Source of the DNA: a virus
Direction: 5' to 3' (one strand)
DNA: 64,000 nt
IMG/VR virus record: IMGVR_UViG_3300022752_005671
Span: 62,001-126,000 of that record
In this document: one piece after another, positions 60,183-64,000 of the stretch
How positions within the stretch are numbered: position 1 is the first letter of the stretch
How the letters are laid out: the number at the start of each line of letters is the position of its first letter
The notes under the pieces: generated by a model
What the model was told of the DNA's origin: nothing
The model's input: only the letters and a program-made list of their open reading frames with translations
Database searches by the model: none
Position numbers and translations under genes: made by a program

Positions 60183-63100
60183 ATGGCTGAGCAGGTTTTT
60201 AGGTCTCCTGGGTTTTTTGAGAGAGAAATTGAATTAAAAGCACCACCTACTGGAGGTCCATCAGGTGTACCAGCTGGTGTAATTGGTATGTCAAATAAGG
60301 GTCCGGCATTTGTGCCAGTGACTGTTGCAACTTTTAATGAATTCGTTAGCATTTTTGGTAATCTTGATCCAAAGAAGTTCGGTCCTTATGCTGTAAATGA
60401 ATTTTTAAAGAACAGAACTGCTCTTACTTATATGAGAGTACTCGGCGCTGGAGCAAACAAGAATTCAACAGACATTTCTTCAACTTCAGTGACTGGCAGA
60501 GTAAAAAATGCAGGTTTTAAGTTAGAGGGAAACGTATCAGCCCATGATTCTAAGGCACGTCATAATGGTGCAGTACAATTTTTAGTTGCAGACCATACTC
60601 TTCAAACTAATGAAGCGTATGGGATGCCTATGTTTACAGACAACGATTCTCGTACCTCAGCAACAAACGTTAATTTAGTTCGCGGCGTTGTTATGTTAGC
60701 TTCTGGTGCAAGAATGATGGTTCTTGATGGAAACGAAAGCGTTCCAGCTGCATTCATTGGGGCAACAACTGTAGATGATGCAGCACAAGTAAAAAGCGGA
60801 AAATTTAAGTTGATTATTTCTTCGGCACTTGGATCAACTTATGCATTTGATGATAAGATTCCTGGAGTTAAGATTTATACTGCTTCAATGAATCCATCAA
60901 ACGTGGATTATTTTGCGAAAGTATTGAATAGAGACCCTGAAAAATTTGAGCAATATCAACACGTTCTTTATTCAGATTTTGCAGTTGATGATGAAGTTGC
61001 ATCAGTGGTCAATGATGATTATGTTGCAGTATTATCAGGTTCATCATTAACAAGCAACGTTTCTGGAGAACCAACTACTGAATTTAGAAAAGCATTTGGA
61101 GCATATGATACAAGATTCTCGTCTCCAAAAACTTCTTATTTCATTTCTCAACCTTTCGGAACAACAGAATATGATTTGTTCCAAATTGAGTCTCTTGATG
61201 ATGGAGCTTATGCTAATAGCCTCTATAAGGTTTCTATTTCAAATCTTAAAGTTTCTGAAAATGAAGCTTATGAATATGGAACATTCAACGTTCAAATTCG
61301 CGATTGGAACGATACCGACATCAATCCTTCTGTCATCGAAGAATTTGTAAATTGTTCATTAGATCCTGATTCAGATAACTACATCGGAAAAGTTATTGGT
61401 GATCGTAAGGTAACTTACGATTTTGATCAAGATATAGTTTCTGAAAGAAGAATTATCACGAGTGGTAAGTATGATAACGTTTCAAAGTACGTTAGAGTTG
61501 TCATTTCTCAAGATGTTGAAGATAAGAAAGTTCCTGCTAAATCACTACCATTCGGATTTAGAGGTCCAGAACTTTTGAAGACTAATGATGCTTTAACTGA
61601 TGGAGCCACAAGCGCAAAGAGATTAGCTGGAGTGTTTAGCGTTGACGCTGTAGGAATTCTATCACAATCAATTCTTCCACCGGTTCCATTTAGATTTAAG
61701 GTTACAAAAGGACCGATGACGTCTCCTGCTTGGGACGGTGATCCAGGACCTCAAGAAGTAGCTTCTCCTCAATTCTATTGGGGCGTCAAATTTGAAAGAA
61801 ATGATGTTCCACTTAACGTAAACCTTTCTGAAGTAAAAAATTCGCTTCTAGAGAGCTATACAAAATTTGCAGGTATCAAAAAGCTTGATGTTCTTGTAAC
61901 TGGATCTGGAGCAGATACATTTAACAACAACAAGTTCTCATTGTCTAAGGTTGCATTCTCTGCTGGAACGATTGCTGGATTAACAGGAACCGTTCGATCT
62001 CACATGAAAGAAGCAGCTTATATCAGAAATGCAAAAGTTGATCCAACAGCATATACGATAAATGATCCTACTCTAGGAAACAGAATAACATTTGCATCTC
62101 TGCTATCAAACGGAGAACCTTATGAGTTCAACAAATATTCATCATTTGCTAAATTCACGACATTTATGCAAGGCGGATTTGATGGATTAAACATTCTAGA
62201 CCCTGCAGCGTCAAGAATGAATGATAAGGCAACATCATTTGAAACTCCTCTTGGCGGAGCTTCATCAACATTTGTATCACCTGGAATGTTGACAAACCTT
62301 GCCGGCGTTGGTGTTGATAACAACGCCGTCAATTCTTACATAACTGCAGTTGATGTTATGACAGATCCTCTTCAAGTTAATGTCAACTTGTTAGCACTTC
62401 CTGGTATCCGTGAAGATTACATCACAAATTACACTGCAAAGAAAGTTCGTGATTATGGCCTTTCAATGTACGTAATGGATCTTCCAAATTATGATGATAA
62501 TGATGGTAGAATTTATGATGATTCAACAAATAGAATTAACATAGAAAACACCGCCGCGACATTTGAAGCAAGATCATTCGACAACAACTACGTTGCTGCT
62601 TACTTCCCAAATGTTTACGTAAATGATGAAACTAACAAACGTTATGTTAAAGTTCCTTCATCAGTTGCTGCTTTAGGAGCTTTAGGATTCAATGACAGAG
62701 TTGCATATCCATGGTTTGCACCAGCAGGATTTAATAGAGCAGCTCTAGATTTCGTCAACAACGTTGAAGTTAGATTGAATGTTTCTGATAGAGATAGACT
62801 TTATGATGCTAGAATCAATCCGATTGCAACATTCCCACGATTGGGATTTGTGATTTACGGACAAAAGACTCTTCAAATAAGAAAGTCTGCTCTTGATAGA
62901 GTCAACGTTCGTAGACTTCTTCTTGAAGTTAAGAGATTAATCATTAACATTGCAAATAGAATCGTGTTTGAACAAAACACCCCCGCCGTTAGAAACAAGT
63001 TTGTTGCTGATTCAGTTCTTCAATTAGGACTTATTCAAGCGCAAGCTGGTATCGAGGCATACCAAGTTGTGATGAATGAAACAAACAATACGCAAGAAGA

Positions 63101-63209
63101 CGTCGATCTAAACAGATTGAACGGTAGAATCGTTGTTGTTCCAACTAGAGCAATAGAATTCATTGCAATTGACTTTATTGTCACAAATGCAGGAGTTCAG
63201 TTCGTTTGA
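60183..63209 (+). CDS. Tail sheath protein, long form
   Basis: A 1008-residue sheath protein. The N-terminus (FRSPGFFEREIELKAPPTGG, then PSGVPAGVIGMSNKGPAFVP) is the typical start of myovirus sheath proteins. The C-terminal third carries IREDYITNYTAKKVRDYGLS, VAYPWFAPAGFNRAALDFV, RINPIATFPRLGFVIYGQKT and VRRLLLEVKRLIINIANRIV, all sheath hallmarks. It forms the contractile outer tail. It is much longer than T4 gp18 (659 residues), with an enlarged middle region. AAGGAGCAGGATA lies before the ATG. A second sheath gene follows. Confidence 0.95.
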   Translation: MAEQVFRSPGFFEREIELKAPPTGGPSGVPAGVIGMSNKGPAFVPVTVATFNEFVSIFGNLDPKKFGPYAVNEFLKNRTALTYMRVLGAGANKNSTDISSTSVTGRVKNAGFKLEGNVSAHDSKARHNGAVQFLVADHTLQTNEAYGMPMFTDNDSRTSATNVNLVRGVVMLASGARMMVLDGNESVPAAFIGATTVDDAAQVKSGKFKLIISSALGSTYAFDDKIPGVKIYTASMNPSNVDYFAKVLNRDPEKFEQYQHVLYSDFAVDDEVASVVNDDYVAVLSGSSLTSNVSGEPTTEFRKAFGAYDTRFSSPKTSYFISQPFGTTEYDLFQIESLDDGAYANSLYKVSISNLKVSENEAYEYGTFNVQIRDWNDTDINPSVIEEFVNCSLDPDSDNYIGKVIGDRKVTYDFDQDIVSERRIITSGKYDNVSKYVRVVISQDVEDKKVPAKSLPFGFRGPELLKTNDALTDGATSAKRLAGVFSVDAVGILSQSILPPVPFRFKVTKGPMTSPAWDGDPGPQEVASPQFYWGVKFERNDVPLNVNLSEVKNSLLESYTKFAGIKKLDVLVTGSGADTFNNNKFSLSKVAFSAGTIAGLTGTVRSHMKEAAYIRNAKVDPTAYTINDPTLGNRITFASLLSNGEPYEFNKYSSFAKFTTFMQGGFDGLNILDPAASRMNDKATSFETPLGGASSTFVSPGMLTNLAGVGVDNNAVNSYITAVDVMTDPLQVNVNLLALPGIREDYITNYTAKKVRDYGLSMYVMDLPNYDDNDGRIYDDSTNRINIENTAATFEARSFDNNYVAAYFPNVYVNDETNKRYVKVPSSVAALGALGFNDRVAYPWFAPAGFNRAALDFVNNVEVRLNVSDRDRLYDARINPIATFPRLGFVIYGQKTLQIRKSALDRVNVRRLLLEVKRLIINIANRIVFEQNTPAVRNKFVADSVLQLGLIQAQAGIEAYQVVMNETNNTQEDVDLNRLNGRIVVVPTRAIEFIAIDFIVTNAGVQFV

Positions 63210-63266
63210 TCTAAAAATTCTTATGTAATTTGATACTTATCAAGCAAGTTGTAGGAGCGAAAATAA

Positions 63267-64000
63267 ATGGCACAGCTCAAATTCGGAAGCGCAGGAGTAA
63301 CGACAAGAGAAATTGATTTAACAGGACCCGTTTCGGCGTCTCCTTCAGGTGTTCCTGCAGGGATAATTGGAACATCAGTTAAAGGACCGGCATTCGTTCC
63401 TTTAACATACGGTACATTGAGCGATTTCTTTGCAAAGTTTGGTGAAAGTGATTCTAAGAAATTTGGACCGATGGCGGTAGCAGAATGGATGAAGAGAGCT
63501 ACTTCCGTAACTTACCTTAGAGTTTTAGGCGTAGGTGATGGAAAGAAAAGAGTAGCTAGCGGCCAATCTGCAGGTGACGTAACAAATTCTGGATTTACTG
63601 TTGGTGAACAACTTCCTTCTTCCAATGGAACGTTATCATCTAACACATATGCAAATTCTGAAGGCGTTTTAGGAAGAACATACTTCTTGGGATGCTTCAT
63701 GTCAGAATCTGCAGGATCTAACGTCTTTAACGCAGCTGGATTACAAGGAACAGGAAGCGTTAATGGAATTGGATTGAACACTGCTGTGCCAATTGTTCGA
63801 GGAATTTTAATGGCTCCATCTGGAGTTATTTTAAGATTATCAGCTTCTGCTGTAGGGTTGGATTCAAGCAAGCCTTCTTCAACTTTGGTCGGAAATGATG
63901 AATCTGCAAAAGGAACATCTTTAGGTTCTCTTGTCTTAGGATCAGGAACATCCGCAAAACAAGAATTTACCATTTTGCTAAATGGACATAAGGGAACAGA
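63267..64000 (+). CDS. Second tail sheath paralogue, partial (continues past window)
   Basis: The visible 244 residues start MAQLKFGSAGVTTREIDLTG and continue PSGVPAGIIGTSVKGPAFVP, which closely parallels the start of the sheath gene just upstream. YGTLSDFFAKFGESDSKKFG and VAEWMKRATSVTYLRVLGVG also match the corresponding part of that gene. The rest has drifted. The ATG at 63267 has TAGGAGCGA upstream. It is a tandem duplicate, followed beyond the window edge by the remaining part. Confidence 0.9.
   Translation, partial: MAQLKFGSAGVTTREIDLTGPVSASPSGVPAGIIGTSVKGPAFVPLTYGTLSDFFAKFGESDSKKFGPMAVAEWMKRATSVTYLRVLGVGDGKKRVASGQSAGDVTNSGFTVGEQLPSSNGTLSSNTYANSEGVLGRTYFLGCFMSESAGSNVFNAAGLQGTGSVNGIGLNTAVPIVRGILMAPSGVILRLSASAVGLDSSKPSSTLVGNDESAKGTSLGSLVLGSGTSAKQEFTILLNGHKGT

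Noticed and set aside
1-64000. tRNA, rRNA or integrase genes and attachment sites
   Set aside because: I looked for cloverleaf-like and recombinase motifs and saw none that I could support; a tRNA scan would settle this.

Overview
The window is part of a large, AT-rich tailed-phage genome (Caudoviricetes, contractile-tailed, T4-like in its virion genes). The virion set includes a gp17-type terminase, gp20-type portal, gp21-type prohead protease, acidic scaffold, gp23-type major capsid protein, gp13/14/15-like neck and tail-completion proteins, two consecutive tail sheath genes and a gp4-type head-completion nuclease. No rRNA, tRNA or bacterial housekeeping operon was seen. The gene count, very long structural proteins and accessory genes suggest a jumbo-class phage. 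The host is not stated by the sequence. An exported three-gene module (lipoprotein with a CxxCH motif, lipoprotein, Tat-signal DUF1501-like protein) resembles proteins of Myxococcota, Bdellovibrionota and Planctomycetota, so a Gram-negative host of that kind is a reasonable inference.

Layout. (1) 1-5883, minus strand: a translationally coupled sugar operon with an epimerase, three separate glycosyltransferases, a sugar-1-phosphate nucleotidyltransferase, a two-domain glycosyltransferase and one unknown protein. (2) A divergent intergenic region with an inverted repeat, then 6025-13617, mostly plus: a coiled-coil membrane protein, a shrunken GroEL-like protein, ClpP-like protease, DinG/XPD-like helicase, Hc1-like basic protein, a minus-strand sigma-region-4-like mini-protein, and PIN-PhoH. 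(3) 13655-27813: seven large structural proteins, probably baseplate, tail or fibre parts, one with a LamG/concanavalin-like domain. (4) 27816-33952: gp4-like nuclease, methyltransferase, RuvC-like resolvase, CHC2/Toprim primase, a fused Mre11-Rad50 (SbcD-SbcC) protein and a zinc-ribbon protein. (5) 33986-46187: packaging and head morphogenesis, ending at strong terminators. (6) 46309-50766: HNH protein and the exported three-gene module. (7) 50921-53680: small unknown genes, an M15-peptidase endolysin and a small beta-domain protein. (8) 53687-56628, minus: an AT-hook coiled-coil protein and a repeat-built fibre. (9) 56877-64000: neck, tail completion and two sheath paralogues, the second cut off by the window edge.

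Together these genes cover virion assembly, recombination and repair, host or virion glycan modification, protein quality control and lysis. No DNA polymerase, RNA polymerase, integrase or recognisable holin is visible here. The parts most worth a second look are the chaperonin-like protein that appears to have lost its ATP-binding loop (6674-7876), the phage-borne exported module (46674-50766), the single-chain Mre11-Rad50 fusion (30498-33656) and the Hc1-like protein (11245-11445). All family assignments were made by eye from motifs; no database search was run.
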